Positions 31,746 to 40,533 of a stretch of DNA of 64,000 nucleotides are shown in pieces. A program made the translations under genes and the position numbers. Under the pieces are notes generated by a model. It did not search any database. It was not told the DNA's origin and saw only the letters and a list, made by a program, of their open reading frames with translations. The first letter of the stretch is position 1. The number at the start of each line of letters is the position of its first letter. The DNA lies in contig NZ_JAEMNW010000004.1 in NCBI RefSeq assembly GCF_016481275.1, forward strand, positions 496,001-560,000, in the 5' to 3' direction. The DNA comes from Antrihabitans auranticaus (GTDB lineage: Bacteria; Actinomycetota; Actinomycetes; Mycobacteriales; Mycobacteriaceae).

Positions 31746-32510
31746 TGACGAACTCCGTTGCTGGGGGATGTCTGAAGGCGTGGGGCGGTCGGGATGGTGG
31801 GGCACGACGACGTCGTCGGCCGTCTTGGCAGCGTCCGGGTAGAGCACCACGACCAGCGCGAGCCCGATCAGCCCGCCGATCAGTTGGGCGGCGATGAATC
31901 CCGGCACCGAGCCCGGTCCGATGCCGGCGAACGTGTCGGAGAACACGCGACCGATCGTGACGGCAGGGTTGGCGAAGGAGGTGGAGCTGGTGAACCAGTA
32001 GGCGGCGCCGATGTAGGCGCCGACCGATGCGGCCGAGAGCCCCGCCCTGCCCGTGCGAGCGAGAGTGAAGATCAATGCGATCAACCCGGCGTTGGCGACG
32101 ATCTCGCCGACCAGATGTCCGCTGGTGATGCGGTCCTTGGTGGCGATCTGGAAAGCCGAGAGGTCGAACATCACGTTCGCAAGGATCGCGCCCACGATCG
32201 CACCGATGATCTGCGCGATCGCGTAGGCGCCGAGGTCGGTCACGGTCATCCCGGTCCCGCTGCGGCGACCCAACAACCAGTCCGCCGCAGACACCACAGG
32301 ATTGAAATGAGCGCCCGACACGGGCCCGAAGATCAGAATCAGCACCGCCAGGCCGAGCACGGTGGCGGTCGAGTTCTGCAGCAGTTGCAGCCCGATATCG
32401 TTGGGGGACAGCCGCGCTGCGGCGATGCCTGACCCGACGACCACGGTCACGAGCAGGGCGGTGCCGACGAATTCGGCGAGCAGTCGCCGGGGTAGTGGGA
32501 TGGCAGTCAT
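31743..32510 (-). CDS. Aquaporin/MIP-family channel (AqpS-like)
   Basis: A 255-residue MIP channel with six helices and two pore motifs: a variant NPV in HFNPVV and NPA in FANPAV. The ATG at 32510 starts the first helix (LPRRLLAEFVGTALLV); the upstream extension is spurious. Aquaglyceroporins that replace ArsB between arsR and arsC let arsenite flow out down its gradient, as shown for AqpS in rhizobia. The position directly after arsR supports that role. Confidence 0.9.
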   Translation of the reverse strand: MTAIPLPRRLLAEFVGTALLVTVVVGSGIAAARLSPNDIGLQLLQNSTATVLGLAVLILIFGPVSGAHFNPVVSAADWLLGRRSGTGMTVTDLGAYAIAQIIGAIVGAILANVMFDLSAFQIATKDRITSGHLVGEIVANAGLIALIFTLARTGRAGLSAASVGAYIGAAYWFTSSTSFANPAVTIGRVFSDTFAGIGPGSVPGFIAAQLIGGLIGLALVVVLYPDAAKTADDVVVPHHPDRPTPSDIPQQRSSS

Positions 32511-32517
32511 CGGGCGT

Positions 32518-32877
32518 TCACAGAACGGGTGTCGGTCCGAAGAGTAGTGAGAGTTGCTGCAGCGCATCAGGAACGACCCGGTAGTAGACCCATGTGCCAC
32601 GGCGTTCGCTGTCGACCAGACCTGCTTGGCGAAGCACCTTCAGGTGGTGGGAGATGGTGGGCTGAGTCAGCTCGATTCCGACCGATAGATCACACACGCA
32701 CGCTTCCCGAGTGGCGGTGCTGGCAATCGCGCTGAGCAACCGCAGTCGTGCCGGATCCGAGAGCGCTTTGAGCTTCACCGCCAACTCGGCTGCGGCCTCG
32801 GGGCTCAACGGTTCGCGTACCAGCGGTGCGATAACGCACTCGGGCACATCGCCGCGCGGCAAATCCTGTTTCGACAC
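32518..32877 (-). CDS. arsR: ArsR-family arsenic-responsive repressor
   Basis: A 119-residue winged-helix repressor. The CVCDL motif on helix alpha-3 (REACVCDLSVG, Cys66 and Cys68 or near) is the classic As(III) site, and Cys14 may supply a third ligand. The recognition helix is QPTISHHLKVLRQAGLV. It heads the aquaporin-arsC run, with only seven bases to the aquaporin start. A partly dyadic AT-richer segment at 32881-32900 just before its start is a likely operator. Confidence 0.92.
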   Translation of the reverse strand: MSKQDLPRGDVPECVIAPLVREPLSPEAAAELAVKLKALSDPARLRLLSAIASTATREACVCDLSVGIELTQPTISHHLKVLRQAGLVDSERRGTWVYYRVVPDALQQLSLLFGPTPVL

Positions 32878-32880
32878 GCG

Positions 32881-32900
32881 TCGATATTGACCGATGTCGA
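32881..32900. promoter_or_regulatory. Candidate ArsR operator
   Basis: TCGATATTGACCGATGTCGA is an imperfect dyad with TCGA at both ends and lies directly upstream of arsR. ArsR-family repressors bind such imperfect dyads overlapping their own promoter. Confidence 0.4.
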
Positions 32901-32966
32901 AGCAGGACGCAAACGAACATCAGGTGAACGGCCCGGGCGCGCGCCGTAGGGCCTTGCTGGCCTATG

Positions 32967-33197
32967 TCATATCAGGGTGACCAAGCGCGCGGAAAAGAAG
33001 CAGATCATCGCCAGAGTGAGAATCGCGACTGCTGTCAGCGCGAGAATGGGTCCGATTCTGCTGGGCATCGGCTGCGGGTGTGAGAGCCCGGAGGTCTGAC
33101 CGGTGTCCGGGGGAGTGTCGCCTGGGGCGACACCGCCACCCGGTTCCAGTCCCGGAGCGCCGAGCGCCCCGGTGTCTGGGCCGTCGGCCGAGGACAT
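32967..33197 (-). CDS. DUF6480-like small membrane protein
   Basis: A 76-residue protein with a Pro/Gly-rich N-terminus containing GLEPGGGVAPGDTPP and SGLSHPQP, then a C-terminal helix (ILALTAVAILTLAMICFF). This matches DUF6480 proteins of actinobacteria, whose function is unknown. The ATG overlaps the stop of the upstream gene (ATGA), so the two are co-translated. Confidence 0.75.
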   Translation of the reverse strand: MSSADGPDTGALGAPGLEPGGGVAPGDTPPDTGQTSGLSHPQPMPSRIGPILALTAVAILTLAMICFFSARLVTLI

Positions 33198-33760
33198 CAC
33201 TTCGCCAGTGCGTGAGAGAGTGACCTGCCGAGACCGGCGACCACTTGGCTCGCGCGCTGCTGCTCGCCCTGCTGGGACCCCAGAACAACCACGGTTCCAG
33301 TCAGCACCGGGGTCACCCACTGGACGATCCGAAGCTGGTTCTGCGCGGCCGCGGCTTCGTCAGGAGTGGCCGAGGAAGGTTCGGTTGCGCCGTCGGCTGC
33401 GTGCCGCCCATGGTTCGCGATCTTGCTGCCCAAGTACCCGGAGTAGGCGGTTGTTCCTACTGCTGCAAGGGTGATCAAGGTCTTGATCGTCGTGTTGGCC
33501 CCCACTCCGTCTTGGTTGGCCACCCGGCGCCGGTTGGCGGCGATGAGTCCGAGCCCACCGATCGCGTGAATTCCGATCGCGGCGGCGTTGATCGGTGCCC
33601 ATCTGGCCCAGCCGTCGGCGGCGATGCGTGCCCGGTCGTCGGGGTCGGCGATGTCGCTGGCGGCACCGTTGAGGCCGGTGGCGCCCATCAACGATCCGCC
33701 GAACCAAGCAGCGGCTCCGACGTCGTGCATCGCGCGGACGATTGTGTTGCGTGTGTTCAC
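33197..33760 (-). CDS. Conserved membrane-associated protein, unknown function
   Basis: A 187-residue protein starting at a GTG with AAGGAGT before it. It has Gly/Ala-rich hydrophobic stretches (AAAWFGGSLMGATGL, INAAAIGIHAIGGLGLIA, TLITLAAVGTTAYSGYLG, VTPVLTGTVVVLG), so three or four helices are likely. I do not recognise a family name. It is translationally coupled to the DUF6480-like gene; both look like general stress-type actinobacterial proteins. Confidence 0.7.
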   Translation of the reverse strand: MNTRNTIVRAMHDVGAAAWFGGSLMGATGLNGAASDIADPDDRARIAADGWARWAPINAAAIGIHAIGGLGLIAANRRRVANQDGVGANTTIKTLITLAAVGTTAYSGYLGSKIANHGRHAADGATEPSSATPDEAAAAQNQLRIVQWVTPVLTGTVVVLGSQQGEQQRASQVVAGLGRSLSHALAK

Positions 33761-34244
33761 TGTGACTCCTTCGACTCGACGCTGTGGTTCGAGTCTCATG
33801 GCGGCCGGGATTGGCGCTCGGCAGCGTGGAATAGATCTACTCGGGTGAGCAAATCGTCGTGCAGTAGAGCGTTTCTCTTGCAGGGATCAGGGCAAGGATT
33901 CACGATCACGATGACGGAGTTGCTGCGAGCGGGACATCCGTTCGCGCCGCACTTGCTACAAAGCTCCGGCAGTAGTGGGTTACCCCGAAAAGCGATGCAC
34001 AAACGCTGCAACCGGTTCGCGTTTGCATCGCGACACGGCGGGTATTACACGAGAGCTGTCTGCTTCGCCAGAACCGTTGAGCACCGTCGGCACACCACAG
34101 TCAGAGGCCGTCGCATGCTCCCATCTCGCACAGTCCATCTGAACGACTACACGTCGCAACCATTGTTCGGCAGCGACCGAGTGCGCTCGATATCGAACTG
34201 GCGGAACTAGCCCTCGAAATCCGCTGCAACAGAGAGAAGCTGAC
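33761..34244. other. Intergenic region with CGATGCA half-sites
   Basis: About 480 bp with no convincing gene. It holds the three-part CGATGCA repeat at 33993-34030 and the promoter region for the small acidic gene that follows. Short frames here have poor codon pattern. Confidence 0.5.
33993..34030. promoter_or_regulatory. CGATGCA-type repeat, possible AraC-family operator
   Basis: CGATGCA (33993-33999) and CGCTGCA (34004-34010) are direct repeats with an 11-bp period, one helical turn, followed by an inverted copy TGCATCG (34024-34030). The 20-mer covering the first two differs by one base from a sequence at 59966. AraC/XylS proteins typically bind direct half-sites spaced by helical turns. 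Confidence 0.45.
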
Positions 34245-34388
34245 ATGGCAACAAACATGCCGAAAGATCACAAAGCCGACGTGCCGGACGAGGAGAACAA
34301 GGCGCTCAGTTCCAATCCCCGCGATACCGATCACTCGACCGGTTCGCAGGACGCGGCCGAGAACGCCGACAAAGAATCCCCGAGCTAG
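34245..34388 (+). CDS. Small acidic protein, 47 residues
   Basis: An ATG at 34245 opens a 47-codon frame rich in Asp, Glu, Asn and Ser (start MATNMPKDHKADVPDEENKA), disordered-looking, ending in ADKESPS. The good codon pattern and position after a long non-coding gap make it likely real. Such short hydrophilic proteins are often stress-induced; no family is recognised. Confidence 0.55.
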   Translation: MATNMPKDHKADVPDEENKALSSNPRDTDHSTGSQDAAENADKESPS

Positions 34389-34404
34389 TCCGACCCCGCG
34401 CGTC

Positions 34405-36498
34405 CTACCTCTGGTTGTCTATCGACTGTTGGGCCGCGGCGACCACGGCTTCCGGCGTGAAGCCGAATTCGTGGAACAGGGTCTCGGCGTCCGCGGATTC
34501 GCCGTAGTGCTCGATCGAGACGACTTCTCCGGTGGTGCCGACCAGCTTGTGCCAGCTTTGCGCGACGGCGGCCTCGACCGCGACGCGGGCGGACACTTCG
34601 GGCGGAAGCACACTGTCGCGGTACTCCCTGGGCTGCGACTGAAACCACTCCACGCAGGGCATCGAAATCACGGAGGCAGTAATGTCCCTGTCCGCCAACA
34701 GCTTCTGCGCCGCCACCGCCAACTGCAGTTCGGAACCGGTGCCGATTATGATCACGTCGGCGTCAGCTGGATTGCCACCGCCGAGGACGTACCCGCCTCT
34801 GCAGACACCGTCGAAATCGGTGCCCTCCAGGACCGGGACGGCTTGCCGAGTCAGAATGAAACCGACTGGGCCGCTACCGTTTCCGCGAGCGATGATGCTG
34901 CGCCAAGCGTAGGCGGTCTCATTCGGGTCACCCGGTCGAACCACGGACAGGTTGGGAATCGCGCGCAGTGCGGCGAGGTGCTCGATGGGCTGGTGGGTCG
35001 GCCCGTCCTCGCCGAGTCCGATGGAGTCGTGGGTCCAGATGTAGATGGTGTCGATGTCCATCAACGAGGCCAGTCGCACTGCGCCCCGCATGTAGTCGGA
35101 AAATTGCAGGAACGTGCCGCCGAAGGCCCGAGTCGGACCGTGCAGCACGATGCCGGACAGGATCGATCCCATCGCGTGCTCGCGGATACCGAAGTGCAGC
35201 ACCCGGCCATAAGGATCTGCGGTGTAGTCCTTGGTTGAAATAGAATGCGGCCCAAACGATTTAACGTTTTCGATGGTGGTGTTGTTGCTGCCGGCCAGGT
35301 CCGCCGAACCGCCCCACAGTTCGGGGAGCTTCGGTGCGACGTCGTTGAGCACCTGCCCGAACGCGGCCCGCGTCGCCAGCGGTTTGGACCCCGGGTCCCA
35401 GGAGGTCACCTCGGCGTCCCAACCGTCGGGCAGTTCCTGAGCCGTCAGCCGGTCCAGCAGCTTCTTGCGCTCGGGCTCACGTTCCGCCCAGGCATCGAAC
35501 TCGACCTGCCATGTCTGGTGGGCGTCCCTGCCGCGGTCCACCAACTTCCGGGTGTGGGCGATCACCTCGTCGCGCACCTCGAACTTCTTGTCGGGGTCGA
35601 AGCCCAGCACCTTCTTGGTGGCCGCAACTTCGTCGTCGCCGAGCGCAGAGCCGTGCACCCCGCCGGTGTTCATCTTCGTCGGCGCGGGATAGCCGATGAT
35701 CGTGCGCAGTGAGATGAACGACGGCCTGTCGGTCACGGCTTTGGCTGCTTCGATAGCCGCTTCGATGCCGTCGACGTTCTCGCCACCGTCGACTTCCTGC
35801 ACGTGCCAACCGTATGCGCGGTACCGGGCTGCGACGTCCTCCGACAACGCGATGTTGGTGTCGTGCTCGATCGAGATCTGGTTGCGGTCGTAGAACACGA
35901 TCAGGTTGCCGAGTTGCTGGGTGCCGGCCAGCGAACTGGCCTCGCTGGTAATGCCTTCTTCCATGTCACCGTCCGAGGCGATGACGTAGATGAAGTGATC
36001 GAACGGGCTTGCGCCCGATGCGGCGCCGGGGTCGAAGAGACCACGCTCGAAGCGGGCGGCCATCGCCATCCCGACTGCTGACGCGAGACCTTGGCCCAAC
36101 GGCCCAGTGGTGATCTCGACTCCCTTGGTGTGGCGGAACTCCGGGTGCCCAGGGGTTTTGGACTTGTACGTTCGCAACGACTCGATGTCGGCGAGTTCGA
36201 GGCCGAAGCCACCCAGATACAGCTGGATGTAGAGCGTCAAGCTGCTGTGGCCGGCCGACAGCACGAACCGGTCACGGCCCAGCCAGTGCACGTCGGAAGG
36301 GTCGTGGCGCAGCTTGCGTTGAAACAGCGTGTACGCGAGGGGCGCCAAGCTCATCGCTGTGCCCGGGTGACCGTTGCCGACCTTTTGCACTGCGTCCGCC
36401 GCCAGCACCCGCACCGTGTCGACGGCGACCGAGTCGATGTTCGCCCAGTCCTTCGGGTGGTGAGGCTTTGTCAAGGTGGCAATGTCGACTTCGGTCAT
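34405..36498 (-). CDS. tkt: Transketolase
   Basis: A 697-residue transketolase for the pentose phosphate pathway. The TPP-binding region is GDGDMEEGI...N ([20 protein letters not shown] here), the N-terminal [15 protein letters not shown] motif carries an active-site His, and the middle domain has [17 protein letters not shown] precedes the ATG at 36498; the upstream extension is spurious. It begins two bases after the FAD-dependent oxidoreductase gene, so it is the last member of a four-gene operon. With phosphoketolase at 60299 it suggests heavy use of pentose-phosphate rearrangements. Confidence 0.95.
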   Translation of the reverse strand: MTEVDIATLTKPHHPKDWANIDSVAVDTVRVLAADAVQKVGNGHPGTAMSLAPLAYTLFQRKLRHDPSDVHWLGRDRFVLSAGHSSLTLYIQLYLGGFGLELADIESLRTYKSKTPGHPEFRHTKGVEITTGPLGQGLASAVGMAMAARFERGLFDPGAASGASPFDHFIYVIASDGDMEEGITSEASSLAGTQQLGNLIVFYDRNQISIEHDTNIALSEDVAARYRAYGWHVQEVDGGENVDGIEAAIEAAKAVTDRPSFISLRTIIGYPAPTKMNTGGVHGSALGDDEVAATKKVLGFDPDKKFEVRDEVIAHTRKLVDRGRDAHQTWQVEFDAWAEREPERKKLLDRLTAQELPDGWDAEVTSWDPGSKPLATRAAFGQVLNDVAPKLPELWGGSADLAGSNNTTIENVKSFGPHSISTKDYTADPYGRVLHFGIREHAMGSILSGIVLHGPTRAFGGTFLQFSDYMRGAVRLASLMDIDTIYIWTHDSIGLGEDGPTHQPIEHLAALRAIPNLSVVRPGDPNETAYAWRSIIARGNGSGPVGFILTRQAVPVLEGTDFDGVCRGGYVLGGGNPADADVIIIGTGSELQLAVAAQKLLADRDITASVISMPCVEWFQSQPREYRDSVLPPEVSARVAVEAAVAQSWHKLVGTTGEVVSIEHYGESADAETLFHEFGFTPEAVVAAAQQSIDNQR

Positions 36499-36500
36499 GA

Positions 36501-38159
36501 TCACACTCCTTCGTCTACGGCCGGCAGTTGCCGGTCGGCGGGGGTCGAGCGCTGCTTGTTCATCAGCTTCGTTATTGATCGGTTGATGCGGCGTCGGGGC
36601 CAGCCGCGAGCGCCGTCTGCCTTCAATGCGGCGTGCGCGGCGTTGAAACCGCACATGCCGTGAACACCGCCGCCCGGATGCGCGGATGCGCTGCCGAGGT
36701 AGAGGCGATCGACGGGTGTTTCAGCCCGCCCGGTTCCTGGGATCGGCCGAAAGATCAACTGCTGCTGCAATTGCGCGGTTCCGCCGTTGACCGCACCACC
36801 GTGCAGGTTGGCATCGCTGGCTTCGAGATCGCGGGGCCGCTGGACTACCCGGCCCACCACATGGCTTGCGAAGCCAGGGGCGTATGACTCCAACACGTCG
36901 TCGACGCGGCCGGCCAGGAGGTCGGCCGACGCGTCGTCGATGACGTTTCGAGGCAAATGGGTGTACGCCCAGGCGCTTTCGGTCCCGGCCGGCGAACGAG
37001 TCCGGTCGGCCGTTGTCATCTGTCCGAACAGCATGAACGGCTTCTCGGGGACGACCTCGGTGCTGAGGTCGGCCATCCAGTGGACCAGTTCACGAGGATC
37101 TGCGCCCACATGGACCGTTCCGGCGCCGCGCAAATTCTCCGAACGCCATGGGACTGCGCTGTCCAATGCGTAGTTGACCTTCAAAACCGGTGTGTCCCAA
37201 GCAAAATTCTTAATGTCATCCAACAGGCGGGGCGGAATACTCTCGCGCGGAAGCAGGTTCGTGTACAGGATCGGCGCCGATACGTCGGCAACAATCGCCC
37301 GCCGCGCAGTGAGAGTCGTGCCGCCGGCGGTCCGCACGCTGACCGCGCGCCCACCTCGAACGCCGATCGCGACGACTTCTTCGTTGCAACGAAGCTGCGC
37401 GCCGCCGTACCGCGCGCGGGCGGCAAGCGCGGCGGTCAGCTGGGCCGCTCCGCCGACAGGAACCGGATATCCGCCGTCTTGCGCCAGCATCGTAAGTAGA
37501 TATCCCATCACCCCGCTGCCCGGCGCGTCTGGCGGCACATCCGAGTGCATGGCGTTGCCCAGGAACAAGATTCGACCGGCATCGTCGTGAAAAAGTTCTC
37601 TGGCCATGACCGATGCCGGCAACATCAGAAACCGTGCGAGGCGAACAGCATCCGCTGTGCCGATTGCCCGCACAAGTGCTACCGCACTGCGAACCGGGGG
37701 AAACGGCGAGAAGAGTGCGGACAGCAGCGGCTCACGGATAGTTCGCCACTGTTCGACGAGCCGTAGCCAGGTTTCCCCATCACGCGGATCACGCTGCGCC
37801 AGAAGGGCAGCCGTTTCATGGGAGTCGCGGAGGATGACCGGAGCGTTTTCGTCGCTGCTGGACAGTGGGTGGCCGAGCACCACCGGCGCATGGCTCCACT
37901 GCAGTCCGTGTTGCTCCAGATCGAGGCCGCGAATGGCGGGCGATACCGCAGAAAGGGGGTAGAACGCGCTGTACAGGTCGATCACGAAGCCTGGCACAAG
38001 TTCCGCGCTTCGGACGGCGCCACCTAGTTCAGGTTGCGCCTCGAGGACGATGACGTCCCAACCGGAGTCCGCGAGAACAGCTGCCGCGACGAGGCCATTG
38101 TGTCCTCCACCGATGACAATCGCGTCAACGGTTGCGGTTGCCGTGCGCTCAGACGTCAT
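36501..38159 (-). CDS. FAD-dependent phytoene-dehydrogenase-like oxidoreductase
   Basis: A 552-residue flavoprotein of the CrtI/COG1233 type. The N-terminal dinucleotide fold is AIVIGGGHNGLVAAAVLADSG with the downstream Glu (VLEAQPELGGAVRS). The C-terminal FAD motif is LYLGSASAHPGGGVHGMCG. AAGGAAAG precedes the ATG at 38159, which overlaps the SRPBCC stop by 11 bases. The substrate is unknown: family members act on carotenoids, retinoids or other polyenes. No other carotenoid gene is nearby. Confidence 0.88.
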   Translation of the reverse strand: MTSERTATATVDAIVIGGGHNGLVAAAVLADSGWDVIVLEAQPELGGAVRSAELVPGFVIDLYSAFYPLSAVSPAIRGLDLEQHGLQWSHAPVVLGHPLSSSDENAPVILRDSHETAALLAQRDPRDGETWLRLVEQWRTIREPLLSALFSPFPPVRSAVALVRAIGTADAVRLARFLMLPASVMARELFHDDAGRILFLGNAMHSDVPPDAPGSGVMGYLLTMLAQDGGYPVPVGGAAQLTAALAARARYGGAQLRCNEEVVAIGVRGGRAVSVRTAGGTTLTARRAIVADVSAPILYTNLLPRESIPPRLLDDIKNFAWDTPVLKVNYALDSAVPWRSENLRGAGTVHVGADPRELVHWMADLSTEVVPEKPFMLFGQMTTADRTRSPAGTESAWAYTHLPRNVIDDASADLLAGRVDDVLESYAPGFASHVVGRVVQRPRDLEASDANLHGGAVNGGTAQLQQQLIFRPIPGTGRAETPVDRLYLGSASAHPGGGVHGMCGFNAAHAALKADGARGWPRRRINRSITKLMNKQRSTPADRQLPAVDEGV

Positions 38160-38592
38160 CGGGCTTCTTTCCTTCGGCAATCAACGCCAAACGCAACAGG
38201 CATTCGTGATTTCGGTGCCAGAAGGCGGCGAGTTGCACTTTGTCCGGTATCAGATCGAGCGGCTTCGTTGCGACTACCTCCGACATTTCCATTCGGCAGC
38301 CGCCCGGAATGCTGTGCAGACGCATGGTGACGAGTGCTTCACCTACAGGCCAGAGCTTGGCCCGCAGAACCAACTCTCGCTCTGGAACGACGTTTTCGAC
38401 GACAGTCTCGTCGTTGATCAACGCCGGCCATGGACCGACCGAATGGCTGATGCGTGAATTGGGCTGTGGCCAGTCCGCATCGACAGCACGGATTCGACTC
38501 GCACCGACAACCCAACCCGAAAACTTCCACCCATCGGCCAGCACGTCCCAGACCTGCTGTGCAGACGCAGTCGTCTCCCTGGTGGCAGTCAT
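38149..38592 (-). CDS. SRPBCC (polyketide cyclase/START-like) protein
   Basis: A 147-residue helix-grip protein (TTASAQQVWDVLADGWKFSGWVVG opening, ERELVLRAKLWPVGEA strand). These bind hydrophobic ligands and may act as cyclases, carriers or chaperones. AAAGGG precedes the ATG. It sits between two FAD enzymes in the operon, so it may present a hydrophobic substrate to one of them. Confidence 0.85.
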   Translation of the reverse strand: MTATRETTASAQQVWDVLADGWKFSGWVVGASRIRAVDADWPQPNSRISHSVGPWPALINDETVVENVVPERELVLRAKLWPVGEALVTMRLHSIPGGCRMEMSEVVATKPLDLIPDKVQLAAFWHRNHECLLRLALIAEGKKPDDV

Positions 38593-38670
38593 GGTCAACC
38601 CTTTCTCGAAGGATGTGGCACCGGCGGCGAGCCGATGCTGTCGGGGCACCCGATCGTGCTCCGTTGGCTC

Positions 38671-40170
38671 CTAATCCACTCTGGTCAGCGGGCGGGTCGC
38701 CGGCCCTTCCAAAACCGCGCCGTCGGCCGCGAACCGGGAGCCGTGCAATGGGCAGTCCCAGGACCGCTCGAGGTCGTTCCATCGCACGATCGCCCCCAGG
38801 TGCGGACAAACGGCGCTCACTTTGTGCTCCACTGCCCCGTCCGTGCACCGTCCGACCGGGAACGGGAACCCACGTTCCACGCGCCCCTGCCCATCTGGCA
38901 ACGCGCCGTCCGGCGCGTGAGCGAGGGGGCTGATCCAACCTTTTGCCATGTTGAGACCGACGAGCGTGTTGATCCGCGCCGCAGTCGGCAGGCCGCGCAG
39001 TTGCCGGACGTTCCATGAATCGAATGCGTTCGCCCACGCAGGCTGTTCGTCGCCGATGATGCTGTGTGCCAATATGATCGCGGATGCCACGCCGTTGGTC
39101 ATGCCCCATTTGTCGAAGCCGGTCGCGACCAGTAATCGTTGCTCGCCGGGGAGCAACGGACCGGCATATGGCAGCGCGTCGATCGATTCGTAGTCCTGCG
39201 CAGACCACGAATGTGTCAGTACGGCATCGGGAAAATGGGACTGCGTCCAGTCGACCAGGTCCGCGACCGCTCGGTTGGGTGACTCGTGACGACCTACGGG
39301 ATGTCCGTTGCCGCCGACGATAAGCTTTTCTCCGGTGTGATGTCGGGCGTAACGCAACGAGCGTGACGGCCCGTCCGCGGACAGATACATCGACCGCGGG
39401 AATGCGTTGTCCGGTACATCGAACGCCGCACAATAGGACCGTAACGGTTCCACGCGTGCGAAAAAGGCCCCCCGGTCGAGGATGGGTGTGCCCGTTGCCA
39501 GCACTACGTGTCCAGCGGACACCTCACCCTGATTCGTGCGAACGCGAATATTCTTGCCGCGGGACCGCACCGAACGCACACGGGTGTGTTCGACCAATCG
39601 CCCACCATGAGAACGGAACTCGGCCAAGAGCGCATCCAGGACCGCCATCGGATCGAATTGCGCCTGATCGCGCAACATGACTGCGCCGCTATTGGGGAAC
39701 GGCACCTGTAACTCGTCGTGCCACCTCACGTCGAGGCCCGCGGATCGTGCCGCCCGATATTCAGCCTTCGCGGCAGAGATACCCCCGGAACCCTGAGCGT
39801 AGGTGTAAGCGTCTTCCCGATCGACGCTCACGTCGTGGTCGGCGCAGAAGTTCAACAACCACGCCATCGCAGCACTGTTTGCCCTGGCGTAGGCGCGGAC
39901 CAGGGACTCGGGATGCTTCGCGGAGATCTGTGACAGGCGGGTTCCCTGTAGGAGGCTCACCTTGGCCGTCGTATTACCGGTCGCCGCGGCACCGACATAA
40001 CGACCCTCGACGACCACGACGGACACACCCGCCGTGGCCAGTAGCACTGCCGTAGTCAATCCCGTCAGCCCAGCGCCGACGACAACGACGTCGGCGTGGT
40101 CGGGCAGCGCGTCGCCTGCCGACGAACCATCTCCGACGTCGACGCCGCGATCCAGCCACAACGAACTCAT
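38671..40170 (-). CDS. FAD-dependent oxidoreductase with C-terminal Rieske domain
   Basis: A 499-residue fusion. Residues 1-400 are a DAO-type flavoprotein (VVVVGAGLTGLTTAVLLATAG near residue 30; the late motif DALPYAGPLLPG). Residues 410-499 are a Rieske [2Fe-2S] domain with CPHLG and CPLHGSRF supplying two Cys and two His ligands. This architecture is known in proteins such as Bacillus YhfW, of uncertain substrate. It heads the operon leading to transketolase. Confidence 0.9.
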   Translation of the reverse strand: MSSLWLDRGVDVGDGSSAGDALPDHADVVVVGAGLTGLTTAVLLATAGVSVVVVEGRYVGAAATGNTTAKVSLLQGTRLSQISAKHPESLVRAYARANSAAMAWLLNFCADHDVSVDREDAYTYAQGSGGISAAKAEYRAARSAGLDVRWHDELQVPFPNSGAVMLRDQAQFDPMAVLDALLAEFRSHGGRLVEHTRVRSVRSRGKNIRVRTNQGEVSAGHVVLATGTPILDRGAFFARVEPLRSYCAAFDVPDNAFPRSMYLSADGPSRSLRYARHHTGEKLIVGGNGHPVGRHESPNRAVADLVDWTQSHFPDAVLTHSWSAQDYESIDALPYAGPLLPGEQRLLVATGFDKWGMTNGVASAIILAHSIIGDEQPAWANAFDSWNVRQLRGLPTAARINTLVGLNMAKGWISPLAHAPDGALPDGQGRVERGFPFPVGRCTDGAVEHKVSAVCPHLGAIVRWNDLERSWDCPLHGSRFAADGAVLEGPATRPLTRVD

Positions 40171-40533
40171 CTGCGCACGCTTTCTCGATGCTTGGATTCC
40201 TCTGCGCCCGACGGCGGGAGGTCATCAAGTTGGTACCCCGCAACCCGACCAGCCAACCAATCGGTCCGGGCCGATCTGTGCAACGGAGGCATACTCGGCC
40301 CCGAGTCAGCCGGGCGTGAGCTTCGTCGCGTCTGGGTCCCAAGCGTTTCTCGCTCGGCCCGCTCGGGTATGTGAGCGGAGGTAAGCGCCTCTAGCGATGG
40401 GATCAGTTGAGTGCGGAGTGCGGAGTGCGGCAGGCACCAGTCTGACTGAATCGAGCGGGCCGCTTCTCTGCGCTGGTTGCAGCGTGCGACATCATCGATC
40501 GGCGGGTGACCGCGGAAACAGGAGTATGGCCTG
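40171..40533. other. Intergenic region, no gene seen
   Basis: About 360 bp between divergent genes. No coding frame is credible. It contains a three-unit 7-bp tandem repeat at 40409-40429 and presumably the promoters of both flanking genes. Confidence 0.5.
40409..40429. repeat. Tandem repeat, 3 x GAGTGCG
   Basis: Three exact head-to-tail copies of GAGTGCG lie about 105 bp upstream of the metallopeptidase gene. The repeat number could vary by slippage. Confidence 0.7.

Noticed and set aside
33980-34258. Minus-strand frame ending VAAFVHRFSG
   Set aside because: Its resemblance to the tail at 59959 comes from the shared repeat DNA; codon use is poor and no family is evident.
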